Shown in pieces: positions 7,132-15,105 of a DNA stretch of 64,000 bases (its first letter is position 1; every line of letters starts with the position of its first letter). Made by a program: the position numbers and the translations under genes. Under the pieces are notes generated by a model, which saw nothing but the letters and a program-made list of their open reading frames with translations, was not told where the DNA came from and searched no databases. Source of the stretch: Acidobacteriota bacterium. GTDB lineage: Bacteria; Acidobacteriota; Blastocatellia; Pyrinomonadales; Pyrinomonadaceae. The stretch covers positions 41,001 through 105,000 of the forward strand of contig JAHBSK010000011.1 of NCBI GenBank assembly GCA_019639175.1, in the 5' to 3' direction.

Positions 7132-9282
7132 ATGAAAAACTGTTGCTCACCTTTTTGGGCGGTTGCCTGCGCCGTTCTGTGTCTGTTCGTTTTTGGAGCC
7201 GCACTGCCGGTTTCGGCTCAAACTCGCGGAGACGCACCTTTCGCGAATACCTCGCGTCACGCGGTCGAAGAACGTATGCCGACGGCACTGCTGCGCGGTG
7301 TTTGCGACATGGACGATGAGAATGTCGAGGTGGAAGCAGAAGGCGGCACGCCGCAGGCGGGATATGCGACGCTCGGTGAGGCGTTCGTCGCTATCAACAC
7401 CGGCGTTCATACGGGCGACATCGCCATTGAGATCTGCGGCAGCACGACCGAGGCCGGCCCGGCGGTGCTGAACAGCAGCGGAGCCGGAGCCGCAAACTAT
7501 TCCGCTATACATATATATCCTCTGATAGACGACGCCATAATTTCAGCCAACACAGGACAAGGCCGCGGCGTCATCGAACTCAACGGCGCCGACAACGTCA
7601 CCATCGACGGCGACAACCCCGCCACCGAAAACATAAACCGCAACCTGACCGTTACGAACGCCAGCGCTTCTACGACCAACTACACATCAGCTATTCGTCT
7701 TGTGACATCGGCTGCTGTAACAAGCGTCGATAATGTCACGATCAGAAATATGAATCTGAATGGGAGTGCAGCAGGGCGGAATATTTCCTCCGCGCCAACA
7801 GGAACAACCTCAGCCTCAAATACAACCTTTGGAATATTTGTCGGCGGACAAGGTCCCGCAACCGAAACAGGCGATCCTTTGGCTATTGCAAGTATCGCTG
7901 TTGGTAACGTTGCCAATAGCATCAATGAGGCAGCGACAGTAAATAATTTTATCGCAGAAAATAATGCTGTTATGAACAGCGCCCGGGCGATCAAGTTTTG
8001 GGGGCGTCAGGTGGCTCGGTCCAATTCGGTGATCGTTCGGGGAAATTTGATCGGGAATCCAAACACTGGTGACGCGGATGGTGTCTATTCAATGGGCATC
8101 ACAGTGCAGGGGAGTTCCAATATTCTAGTCTCGATGAATACTGTTTATGTTGAAAGTTATCTCGCCACAGCAATTCGAGGGATAGAGATAGGGCCGGAAA
8201 CTGCGGCAGGGGCTTTTGGAACAGTCGTGGTGGAAAAAAATCAGGTTCGACGGGTGAAGAGCAATGCTGGAGCATCGCATGGAGCATATGGCATAAATGT
8301 TTCCGGTGGAAGCAACCACACTTTCCAAAATAATTTTGTTTCCGGTGTTATTAATTCGCAAAGAAGTACTACTGCCCTCAATCTAACCTCTGATGCCGTT
8401 GGGATCCGTCTTGGGGCGGGGAGCGACCACAAGGTATGGCACAACTCCGTGCATCTTTATGGAACCATCGCCATAGGGGCCAGCGATATGAATATGTCAA
8501 CCGCTCTCGGTATCGTTGGGAACAATCAAACGGGAATATCAATTGTAAATAATATATTTTCAAATCAGATAATCGGCGGTGGGGCAAGTTTTACATATAA
8601 CCTGATATTTTATTTGCCATACACAACACTAAATGCAAATCGTTTGTTGACGGTCAATAACAATGCATACTATGTAAGTCCAAGTGCGAATTCTTTTCTC
8701 GCGAAAACGGGAGGAGCTGGAGAACCCGATCCCAATCAATTATTTCTCGCTGCTAATTTCGATCCTAGTTCTACTTCACCACCAGCAAACTTCCGAAGCC
8801 ATACTTCAGTGTTAGGCAGCACATCAAACGACGATTCATCTTTTGCGACAACGGATGCGCCGCCGTTCGTGTCGGACAGCGATCTGCATATTCCGACGGC
8901 GTATAATACGCAGCTTGAATCGGGCGGAGCGGACGTTGGTGTTTTGGATGACATTGACGACGATGCCCGCACGTCAACGCCGGACATCGGCGCGGACGAG
9001 ATAACGGCGCCGTCATCGGCCCCTGTGATATTGAGCGGGCGTGTAATTTCATCCGGTTTCCGGCCTTTGAACGGTGCGCGGATAACCATTATGGGCGGAG
9101 GCATCGTACAGCCGCGTTCCGTTACGGTCAACGGATTCGGATTTTACCGCTTTGAAGGGCTTGAGGCGGGCCAGACCTATATCGTGTCCGTATCGGCTCG
9201 CGGGGCTGTATTTGACGACCCGATCCGTGTTGTCAGTCTCGACACCGACCTGACCGATCTGGATTTTTACGCGCTGCCTTAG
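7132..9282 (+). CDS. Secreted right-handed beta-helix protein with carboxypeptidase-regulatory-like domain
   Basis: A 716-residue exported protein. Residues 1-30 form a Sec signal peptide (ending VSA-Q). The bulk is rich in Asn, Gly, Ser and Thr with repeated short strands such as NVTIDGDNPATENINRNLTV, NSVIVRGNLIGN and SNHTFQNNFV, the look of parallel beta-helix rungs. The last 85 residues (SGRVISSGFRPLNGARITI, FGFYRFEGLEAGQTYIVSV) are a carboxypeptidase-regulatory-like beta-sandwich. Such proteins are usually cell-surface or secreted; a substrate or enzymatic activity cannot be assigned. It is a single gene with its own promoter (7060-7087). Confidence 0.75.
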   Translation: MKNCCSPFWAVACAVLCLFVFGAALPVSAQTRGDAPFANTSRHAVEERMPTALLRGVCDMDDENVEVEAEGGTPQAGYATLGEAFVAINTGVHTGDIAIEICGSTTEAGPAVLNSSGAGAANYSAIHIYPLIDDAIISANTGQGRGVIELNGADNVTIDGDNPATENINRNLTVTNASASTTNYTSAIRLVTSAAVTSVDNVTIRNMNLNGSAAGRNISSAPTGTTSASNTTFGIFVGGQGPATETGDPLAIASIAVGNVANSINEAATVNNFIAENNAVMNSARAIKFWGRQVARSNSVIVRGNLIGNPNTGDADGVYSMGITVQGSSNILVSMNTVYVESYLATAIRGIEIGPETAAGAFGTVVVEKNQVRRVKSNAGASHGAYGINVSGGSNHTFQNNFVSGVINSQRSTTALNLTSDAVGIRLGAGSDHKVWHNSVHLYGTIAIGASDMNMSTALGIVGNNQTGISIVNNIFSNQIIGGGASFTYNLIFYLPYTTLNANRLLTVNNNAYYVSPSANSFLAKTGGAGEPDPNQLFLAANFDPSSTSPPANFRSHTSVLGSTSNDDSSFATTDAPPFVSDSDLHIPTAYNTQLESGGADVGVLDDIDDDARTSTPDIGADEITAPSSAPVILSGRVISSGFRPLNGARITIMGGGIVQPRSVTVNGFGFYRFEGLEAGQTYIVSVSARGAVFDDPIRVVSLDTDLTDLDFYALP

Positions 9283-9321
9283 GCTGATACGTGCGGCGGT
9301 TTCAGGTTTGACGGCGTTTTT

Positions 9322-9330
9322 TGGTAATCT
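9322..9330 (+). promoter_or_regulatory. Extended -10 promoter next to the chaN-like start codon
   Basis: TGGTAATCT (TGn plus TAATCT) ends 6 nt before the ATG at 9337, so the mRNA would begin at or next to the start codon. The same TGnTAATCT module precedes the genes at 16442 and 62643. Confidence 0.5.
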
Positions 9331-9336
9331 CATAGC

Positions 9337-10233
9337 ATGACAAGGATCTTTGGCCTGGTTTTGACGCTTTTTATGGCGGCCTCGTTCATTTCGGCACAGC
9401 CGTCTGAAGCGAAATATCGCATTTTTACCGGCGGCGGAGAGCCGTCGAGCCTTGACGCTATCATCAAAGCGGCGGAAGCGTCCGATGCGGTCTTTCTTGG
9501 CGAATTTCACGATGACGCGGTCGGCCATCGCTTTCAGCTTGAGGTTTTTGAGGCCGCGGTCAGCCGGATCGGAGCGAAACGGCCGGTCGCGCTGTCGCTG
9601 GAGATGTTCGAACGCGACGTGCAGACCGTTTTGGACGAGTATCTTGCAGGGCTTATTTCCGAGGATCATTTTCTGCGGAGTTCGCGTCCCTGGCCGCAAT
9701 ACAAGACCGATTACAGGCCGCTTGTCGAACTGGCAAAGGAAAAGAAACTTCCGGTTATCGCCGCAAACGCACCACGCCGTTATGTGAACATGGTCGCACG
9801 GCTCGGCAAGGATTCGCTCGAAAAACTCAGCCCTGAGGCCAAAAAGTGGCTTCCGCCGCTGCCATTTGCGGAACCGTCCGAGGCGTATGCGAAAAAATTC
9901 AATGCGTTGATGGGAAGGGGACATGACCCGAATGAGGCGCCGAGTTCCATCCTGTATTCACAGACGCTATGGGACGCCGCGATGGCTCACGCTGTGGCGG
10001 AGGCGATGAACGCCAAAAAAGGAACGCTGGTCATTCATTTGAACGGCGGTTTTCATACCGAGGGCAGGTTGGGCACGGTCGAACATCTGCTGAAATACAG
10101 GCCGGACGCAAAAGCGGTCGTTGTCACGATCCGTTATGAGGACGATTTCAACAAATTCGATCCCGAAAAACATAAAGGGCTTGGCGATTTTGTCGTTTTG
10201 ACAGATGCATCACAGCCGCGAAGCGGAAAATGA
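9337..10233 (+). CDS. ChaN-family heme-binding protein
   Basis: A 298-residue exported protein with a signal peptide (residues 1-20, FISAQ). It follows the ChaN/DUF399 plan: AVFLGEFHDDAVGHRFQLE (about 51-69), PVALSLEMFERDVQ, WPQYKTDYRPLVELAKEKKL and VIAANAPRRYVNMVARLG. ChaN of Campylobacter is an iron-regulated lipoprotein that binds heme; no lipobox Cys is visible here. The next gene encodes heme oxygenase, so the pair may capture heme and release its iron. No Fur box was identified. Confidence 0.8.
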   Translation: MTRIFGLVLTLFMAASFISAQPSEAKYRIFTGGGEPSSLDAIIKAAEASDAVFLGEFHDDAVGHRFQLEVFEAAVSRIGAKRPVALSLEMFERDVQTVLDEYLAGLISEDHFLRSSRPWPQYKTDYRPLVELAKEKKLPVIAANAPRRYVNMVARLGKDSLEKLSPEAKKWLPPLPFAEPSEAYAKKFNALMGRGHDPNEAPSSILYSQTLWDAAMAHAVAEAMNAKKGTLVIHLNGGFHTEGRLGTVEHLLKYRPDAKAVVVTIRYEDDFNKFDPEKHKGLGDFVVLTDASQPRSGK

Positions 10234-10303
10234 CCCGGCAAAAGCCGTCCGAATCAGCTATATCAGTCCTGACATTGTCATCGGGCTGTTCCCCAAAAAA
10301 AAT

Positions 10304-10894
10304 ATGATCTTACAGAAATTAAAAGAAGCGACAAGAGACCAGCACGACGCGCTCGAATCTGCCGTCGATGTAATGAACCGTTCGCTGGCATTGGCTGATT
10401 ACAAGGAAATGCTTGTCAAATTTTACCGGTTCTATTCGGCAGTGGAACCGACATTGCCCGCCGCCGATCTGCTTGCCAACGGTTTTGACATCGGCCCACG
10501 GCAAAAGCTGCCGTTTCTCGTGGCCGATCTGCGGCATCTCGGCGTCTTAAACGGCGACGAAGCCGAGATCGAAAAATGGGATGACATACCTGATCTCACC
10601 GATACGGCACGCGCTTTCGGCGGCATCTATGTTATGGAAGGCGCGACGCTTGGCGGACAGGTCATCACGCGTCATCTAAAAGAGCATCTCGACATAACGC
10701 CCGAAACAGGCGGAGCTTTTTTCAACAGCTATGGAAAAGAGGTCGGCCCGATGTGGAAGGAGTTCGGAGCGGCCGTCACGGCATTTTCCGAGGCCAACGG
10801 CCGCGAGGACGACACCGTTCAGGCCGCCCGCGAAACATTTGACGCCTTCAGAAGATGTTTTGAAGAAGGAGCAAAAGCAGAAGCGGGAGCGTGA
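10304..10894 (+). CDS. Biliverdin-producing heme oxygenase
   Basis: A 196-residue protein of the bacterial heme oxygenase family, which opens heme to biliverdin, CO and iron. The N-terminus MILQKLKEATRDQHDALES holds the proximal His ligand (His15 in DQHDALE), and YVMEGATLGGQVI is the distal-helix glycine region. The frame is open back to 10205 and overlaps the ChaN gene, but the internal ATG at 10304 matches the family start and length. It is close behind chaN (70 bp after its stop), consistent with joint heme-iron use. Confidence 0.88.
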   Translation: MILQKLKEATRDQHDALESAVDVMNRSLALADYKEMLVKFYRFYSAVEPTLPAADLLANGFDIGPRQKLPFLVADLRHLGVLNGDEAEIEKWDDIPDLTDTARAFGGIYVMEGATLGGQVITRHLKEHLDITPETGGAFFNSYGKEVGPMWKEFGAAVTAFSEANGREDDTVQAARETFDAFRRCFEEGAKAEAGA

Positions 10895-10958
10895 AAAGGT
10901 TCATTTGGCGTCAGTTTAAATTGCCGCCGGCTTTGGCCGACGGACAGGTAGATAATTC

Positions 10959-11432
10959 CTAGAGTATATCGTCATGCCATTCCTTTTTGCGGAATGATGT
11001 TTCTGACCAGAAGTCGCGGAAGAGTTCCATTTCGGGCGGTCCGTTCGGCGGCGTTATGACAGTGACAACATCGTAGCGAAACCGCATATCGAACAGGCCG
11101 AATATCCGCCGATAAACGCGGGCGGCGCGTATTATCTGCCGCTGCTTTTGCCGATCTACGGCAGAAAGCGGGCCGCCAAAATCGCGCGATGCCCGCGTTT
11201 TTACCTCGATGAAGCAAAGCGCGTCCTCTTCGAGCGCGATAAGGTCTATCTCACCCGTGACCTGCGCTCCACGGCTGTTCCGGCCTATCGGCACGGTGAA
11301 ATTTGCCGCCACAAGGCGAAAACCGTTCAACCGCAGAAAGCGGGCCGCAAGCGTTTCGCCTTTCTCTCCCGTCTGCCTTGTGCTTCGCCGCACGTCAGGT
11401 CTATGCTGTTGTAAGAGCAATTCTTCTTTCAA
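10959..11432 (-). CDS. YraN/UPF0102 family nuclease-like protein
   Basis: A 157-residue protein of the YraN family, a restriction-endonuclease-like fold. GEKGETLAARFLRLNGFRLV, then GEIDLIALEEDALCFIEVKT (about residues 60-79) show the PD-(D/E)xK elements E-(x)n-D-(x)n-ExK. The segment DRQKQRQIIRAARVYRR is the family's C-terminal helix. An extended N-terminus of about 18 residues suggests a later start is possible. Its role is unknown in the family; it is usually located near ribonuclease HII and ribosomal genes, but not here. It is convergent with the heme oxygenase gene. Confidence 0.85.
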   Translation of the reverse strand: MKEELLLQQHRPDVRRSTRQTGEKGETLAARFLRLNGFRLVAANFTVPIGRNSRGAQVTGEIDLIALEEDALCFIEVKTRASRDFGGPLSAVDRQKQRQIIRAARVYRRIFGLFDMRFRYDVVTVITPPNGPPEMELFRDFWSETSFRKKEWHDDIL

Positions 11433-11520
11433 AGTTATTATCCAAAGGATCGTATTGCGGGCATTGTATCAGAGTTTTGATCAAAACACGCCCGTTTCAA
11501 TGACCTGATTTTTTTTCACA

Positions 11521-13644
11521 ATGACCGATAAGAATAAACACACGAACCGGCTGATCAATGAGACCAGCCCGTATCTTTTACAGCACGCACACAATCCGGT
11601 TGACTGGTTTCCGTGGGGCGAGGAGGCGTTTGAAAAGGCAAGGGCCGAGGACAAGCCTGTATTGGTCAGCATCGGGTATTCGGCGTGTCACTGGTGTCAT
11701 GTGATGGAGCATGAGTCATTTGAGGACGAGGCCGCCGCCGCGATAATGAACGAACATTTCATCAGCATCAAGGTCGATATGGAGGAACGCCCGGATGTCG
11801 ATCAGATCTATATGACGTTCGTTCAGATGACGACCGGACGCGGCGGCTGGCCGATGAATGTGTTTCTGACACCGGACAAACGGCCGTTCTTTGGCGGTAC
11901 GTATTTTCCGCCGCAGCCGCGTTACCAGATGCCAAGCTGGCCGCAGATACTGACGAGCATTGCCGAGGCGTGGAAGGAAAAAAGAGATGAATTGCTTGCT
12001 TCGGCTGACAATATTGTCGGCGAGCTGAAACGCATAGCCTCAGCGGAACTTTCAAGCTCCGGCAACGCGGTCAGCGAGGCATTGTCTGATAAAGCCTTTC
12101 AGAGTTTTGTGCGGTCTTTTGACGCAAGGAATGGCGGTTTTGGCGGCGCTCCGAAATTTCCGGCGGCGATGGCGATGGATTTCCTGCTCAGATACTGGAA
12201 GCGAACCGGAAACATAAATGCTCTGGATATGGTTCGCCACACCGCACGGAAAATGGCCGAAGGTGGCATTTACGACCAGCTTGGCGGCGGTTTTCACCGC
12301 TATTCCGTCGATGCAGTTTGGCTTGTTCCGCATTTTGAAAAGATGCTGTATGACAACGCTCAGTTGGCACGCATCTATCTGCACCTCTTTCAGGTTGAGT
12401 CTGGAGTCGTAAGTCTGGGGTCTGGAGTCGAAAATGCAGAGTCTGGAGCCGGAGGTTCTGCTCAAGACTCAAGACTTCAGACTCCAGACTTTTTCAAGCG
12501 TGTGGCGGTCGAGATACTGGACTATATCAAACGCGAAATGCTGGATGTGTCAGGAGGGTTTTATTCCACGCAGGATGCTGACAGCGAAGGCGAGGAAGGG
12601 AAGTTCTTTGTCTGGACACCGGATGAGGTCAAGGCAGTGCTGGGCGCCGAAGACGCCGCGATCTTCAATTTTTATTTTGACGTTTCGGATGACGGCAATT
12701 TTGAAGGCAAGAACATTCTTAATATCAAGCTTTCGGAAGCCGAGACGTGCGAGGCATTAAAGATAACGCCTGAACGCCTTGCCGAAGTCATAGAACGCGG
12801 GAAAAAGCTGCTGTTTGAAGAACGCGAAAAACGCATCAAGCCATTTCGTGACGAAAAGGTGCTGACCGCGTGGAATGGCCTTATGCTTGCGGCCTTTGCA
12901 GAAGCATCCGTCGTTCTGAATGAACCGGCGTATCTCGACATAGCAAAACGCAACGCGGACTTTCTGATAAGCGAGCTTCTGGCCGAAGGCCGCGTGCTGC
13001 GGACGTGGAAGGACGGCAGGGCAAAGCTGAACGGTTATATCGAGGACTATGCGAACCTTGCTGACGGGCTTCTGGAGCTTTATCAGGCCGGCGGTGATAT
13101 AAGTTATTATGATGAGGCCAAACGGCTGGCGGATGTGATGATAACAGAGTTTTGGGATGCGGATAATGGCGGGTTCTTTTTTACCTCAAATGATCACGAG
13201 GAACTTATCGTCCGCAACAAAGATCTTTACGACAACGCGACGCCTTCGGGCAATTCGGTCGCGGCGGACGTTTTGCTAAAGCTGGCGAAGCTATCAGGCG
13301 ACGAACGTTATGAGCGGTTTGCGGTGACGATCTTGCGTCTTGCCGCTGCTCAGGTCGAACGCCACCCGCAGGGTTTTGGCAGGGCATTGGCGGCTATGGA
13401 ATTTCTGCATTCACCGGTAAAAGAGATCGCCTTGATAGGAGATAAGGCGAATGAAATGCGGGAAGCGGTCTTTGCGGAATATCGTCCGTTCAAGGTCGTT
13501 GCATCGGGCGATGCCGCGTCAGAGCGGCCCGAACTTCTAAAAGACAGGGAAGCGGTTGACGGAAAGCCGACAGCCTACGTCTGCGAATCATTTGTCTGCC
13601 AAAGGCCGGTGACAACAACGGAAGAATTGAAGGAACTTTTATAG
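11521..13644 (+). CDS. Thioredoxin-domain protein of the DUF255/YyaL (SPATA20) family
   Basis: A 707-residue protein with an N-terminal thioredoxin-like domain ([38 protein letters not shown] with CHWC as the redox-like pair, about residues 59-62) and a C-terminal (alpha/alpha)6 barrel ([50 protein letters not shown]). The family is widespread with unclear function. An oddity is a stretch of about 31 residues (about 293-324: [20 protein letters not shown] and on) encoded by a DNA repeat array (12397-12490), inserted between conserved blocks without breaking the frame. Ends at a bidirectional terminator. Confidence 0.88.
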   Translation: MTDKNKHTNRLINETSPYLLQHAHNPVDWFPWGEEAFEKARAEDKPVLVSIGYSACHWCHVMEHESFEDEAAAAIMNEHFISIKVDMEERPDVDQIYMTFVQMTTGRGGWPMNVFLTPDKRPFFGGTYFPPQPRYQMPSWPQILTSIAEAWKEKRDELLASADNIVGELKRIASAELSSSGNAVSEALSDKAFQSFVRSFDARNGGFGGAPKFPAAMAMDFLLRYWKRTGNINALDMVRHTARKMAEGGIYDQLGGGFHRYSVDAVWLVPHFEKMLYDNAQLARIYLHLFQVESGVVSLGSGVENAESGAGGSAQDSRLQTPDFFKRVAVEILDYIKREMLDVSGGFYSTQDADSEGEEGKFFVWTPDEVKAVLGAEDAAIFNFYFDVSDDGNFEGKNILNIKLSEAETCEALKITPERLAEVIERGKKLLFEEREKRIKPFRDEKVLTAWNGLMLAAFAEASVVLNEPAYLDIAKRNADFLISELLAEGRVLRTWKDGRAKLNGYIEDYANLADGLLELYQAGGDISYYDEAKRLADVMITEFWDADNGGFFFTSNDHEELIVRNKDLYDNATPSGNSVAADVLLKLAKLSGDERYERFAVTILRLAAAQVERHPQGFGRALAAMEFLHSPVKEIALIGDKANEMREAVFAEYRPFKVVASGDAASERPELLKDREAVDGKPTAYVCESFVCQRPVTTTEELKELL
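12397..12490. repeat. Short-repeat array inserted inside a coding sequence
   Basis: Direct copies of TCTGGAGTC at 12400-12408 and 12421-12429 (TCTGGAGCC at 12442-12450), followed by inverted copies built from GACTCAAGACT and CAGACTCCAGACT (12466-12490). The two halves can fold into an imperfect hairpin. The array is read through in frame in the DUF255 gene. Confidence 0.7.
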
Positions 13645-13668
13645 CTCCTTTCCGCGAACCAAAAAGAA

Positions 13669-13700
13669 AAAGGACGCCGATTTGATCGACGTCCTTTATT
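13669..13700. terminator. Bidirectional terminator between convergent genes
   Basis: Thirteen-base arms 13669-13681 and 13685-13697 (AAAGGACGcCGAT / ATCGaCGTCCTTT, one mismatch) with a 3 nt loop. A T run follows on the plus strand, and an A run at 13661-13670 gives T on the minus strand. It can serve the DUF255 gene and the opposing lipoprotein gene. Confidence 0.8.
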
Positions 13701-13718
13701 TTTGTGCTGAGTAAAAAA

Positions 13719-14081
13719 CTACGGCTTTTTAACAGCATTAGCAGCTGTGTTAGCAGCGGTCTTAGCAGCATCAACTGTCTTGTCTGCAGCGTCCTTAACG
13801 GCGTTTGCAGCTTCCTTGGTAGCATCAGCAGCGTCCTTGGCTGCATTAGCAGCTGTATTAGCGGCTGTGTTGGCCGCCGTGTTAGCAGCGTCCTTAGCAG
13901 CATCGACTGCGGTGTTTGCAGCCTCAGCAGCATTGTTAGCAGCTTCTTTAGCAACATTAGCTGCATTGTTAGCGGCACTAGCAGCATTGTTTGCTGAATT
14001 GCCGGTTGTACCTGCATCTCCGCAAGCCATTCCAAGAGCACCCAATGCCAAAAGGGATGAAAGTGCAATAAGTTTCTTCAT
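13719..14081 (-). CDS. Ala/Asn-rich lipoprotein with helical repeats
   Basis: A 120-residue lipoprotein: signal MKKLIALSSLLALGALGMAC with the lipobox Cys at position 20, then an almost pure Ala/Asn/Lys/Asp/Thr tract (AANTAANTAANTAANAAKDA) in register as an 11-residue or 4-residue amphipathic helix pattern, as in LEA-like proteins or Lpp. No known enzyme domain. GACAGGAGA precedes the ATG. It is the paralogue of the gene at 14446-14739, with the same lipobox position and upstream GAAGACAGGAG sequence. It may be an abundant envelope lipoprotein; that is inference. Confidence 0.7.
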   Translation of the reverse strand: MKKLIALSSLLALGALGMACGDAGTTGNSANNAASAANNAANVAKEAANNAAEAANTAVDAAKDAANTAANTAANTAANAAKDAADATKEAANAVKDAADKTVDAAKTAANTAANAVKKP

Positions 14082-14191
14082 TTTAGTTTGTTTCTCCTGT
14101 CTTCTTCAAAGATTAAATTTAACCTATATTTACCTCGGGCCTATCTTTCTTAAGCCCGTGTCCCAACATAAAGTTTTATGGAACATTGGAC

Positions 14192-14220
14192 AATATAGTA
14201 AGCTGAAACGCGATAGTCAA
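14192..14220 (-). promoter_or_regulatory. Sigma-70 promoter of the first Ala/Asn-rich lipoprotein
   Basis: Minus strand TTGACT (14220-14215), 17 nt spacer, TATATT (14197-14192), about 110 nt upstream of the ATG. Confidence 0.65.
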
Positions 14221-14385
14221 CCCCAAAAGTGCGAAAAAACCGTTTGGAATTAACATCTTTTGCCTATTTGCCGGCCTTCGGAAAGGCCGTGCGGCCATTG
14301 CTTCCGATGCTGTTTTTCGTTCCTGTCATGTGCTCAGGAAGCGGTGTCAGCCGTCGTCAATGAAATATCAAACCTTTCGTGCAAA

Positions 14386-14427
14386 AGGAAAAGACACTTG
14401 AGCCGCAGCCCGTCGTGCCTTTTTCCT
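14386..14427 (-). terminator. Probable terminator of the second lipoprotein gene
   Basis: Arms AGGAAAAG (14386-14393) and CCTTTTTCCT (14418-14427) pair around a GC-rich loop, with T-rich sequence after the stem on the minus strand. It lies 19 bp after the stop codon of the gene at 14446-14739. Confidence 0.5.
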
Positions 14428-14445
14428 AAATGATCACTCGCAAAT

Positions 14446-14739
14446 TTACTTCGCGTTCGAAGCCGTGTTGGCATTGGCCGGTGCTGCGGTGTTCGCATTG
14501 CCGGTGTTTGCCGTATTCGATCCCGACGTGTTCGCTGTGTTGCTCGAAGTGGTGTTCGAAGCATTCGACGGCGTGGTGTTGGCCGGGCTTGTGGTGTTGG
14601 CGGTCGATGTGTTTGCCGCGTTAGTGTTAGCTGCGCGGTTAGCGTTGGTAGCTCCGTTATTTGCCGGTGCTGTGTCGCCACAGGCAATGCCGAGGGAACC
14701 TAATGCAAGAACTGATGAAAGTACCAGAACTTTTTTCAT
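14446..14739 (-). CDS. Asn/Thr/Ala-rich lipoprotein, paralogue of the 13719-14081 gene
   Basis: A 97-residue lipoprotein: MKKVLVLSSVLALGSLGIAC with lipobox Cys20, then a low-complexity tail of NT, NA and ST units (TANTTSPANTTPSNASNTTS) with no helix pattern, probably disordered. The start at 14739 was chosen because AGGAG lies 9 nt upstream and because it aligns with its paralogue. A longer frame to 14838 overlaps the promoter and is unlikely. Function unknown. The two lipoproteins share signal sequence, Shine-Dalgarno region and a TTGACT promoter, so they likely arose by tandem duplication followed by divergence of the tail. Confidence 0.65.
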   Translation of the reverse strand: MKKVLVLSSVLALGSLGIACGDTAPANNGATNANRAANTNAANTSTANTTSPANTTPSNASNTTSSNTANTSGSNTANTGNANTAAPANANTASNAK

Positions 14740-14837
14740 AACCAAAATCTCCTGTCTTCTACAAGAAGTGAATCTGTCTAAATTTAACTGCCTAGGCAGT
14801 TTTGCCCGATATTTTGTGAATATCGGAACAAACGCCA

Positions 14838-14866
14838 ATGTTAGTGATTGGAGTGTATTTAGTCAA
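14838..14866 (-). promoter_or_regulatory. Sigma-70 promoter of the second lipoprotein
   Basis: Minus strand TTGACT (14866-14861), 17 nt spacer, TAACAT (14843-14838); about 95 nt upstream of the ATG at 14739. Same -35 and spacing as the paralogue's promoter. Confidence 0.6.
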
Positions 14867-15105
14867 CCTAAAAAGCGGCAAAAAACGCATTTTTTTGAAA
14901 TATTTTTTTGACCGTATTTTACGGCCGGGAACTATGTTTTTACGCTGGTTTATGCCAAAGACCGATTATCGAAAACATTGACTTATCACAGGCTGAAAGG
15001 CTATCTTGAAATTTAGAGGCTTTTTGCCCCTGATCTGCGGCAGTTTTTACTCCTTTCAATTCCGAATTTTTTTCCGGTCTGTTTGTCTTTGGCTCTTTTC
15101 CCTGT

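Noticed and set aside
13747..14253. Long open frame rich in Ala/Leu/Val on the plus strand opposite the lipoprotein gene
   Set aside because: It is the shadow of the repetitive Ala/Asn-coding DNA on the other strand; the real gene has a Shine-Dalgarno, promoter and lipobox.
14465..14911. Open frame on the plus strand across the second lipoprotein
   Set aside because: Also a shadow of low-complexity coding sequence, without start signals or family resemblance.
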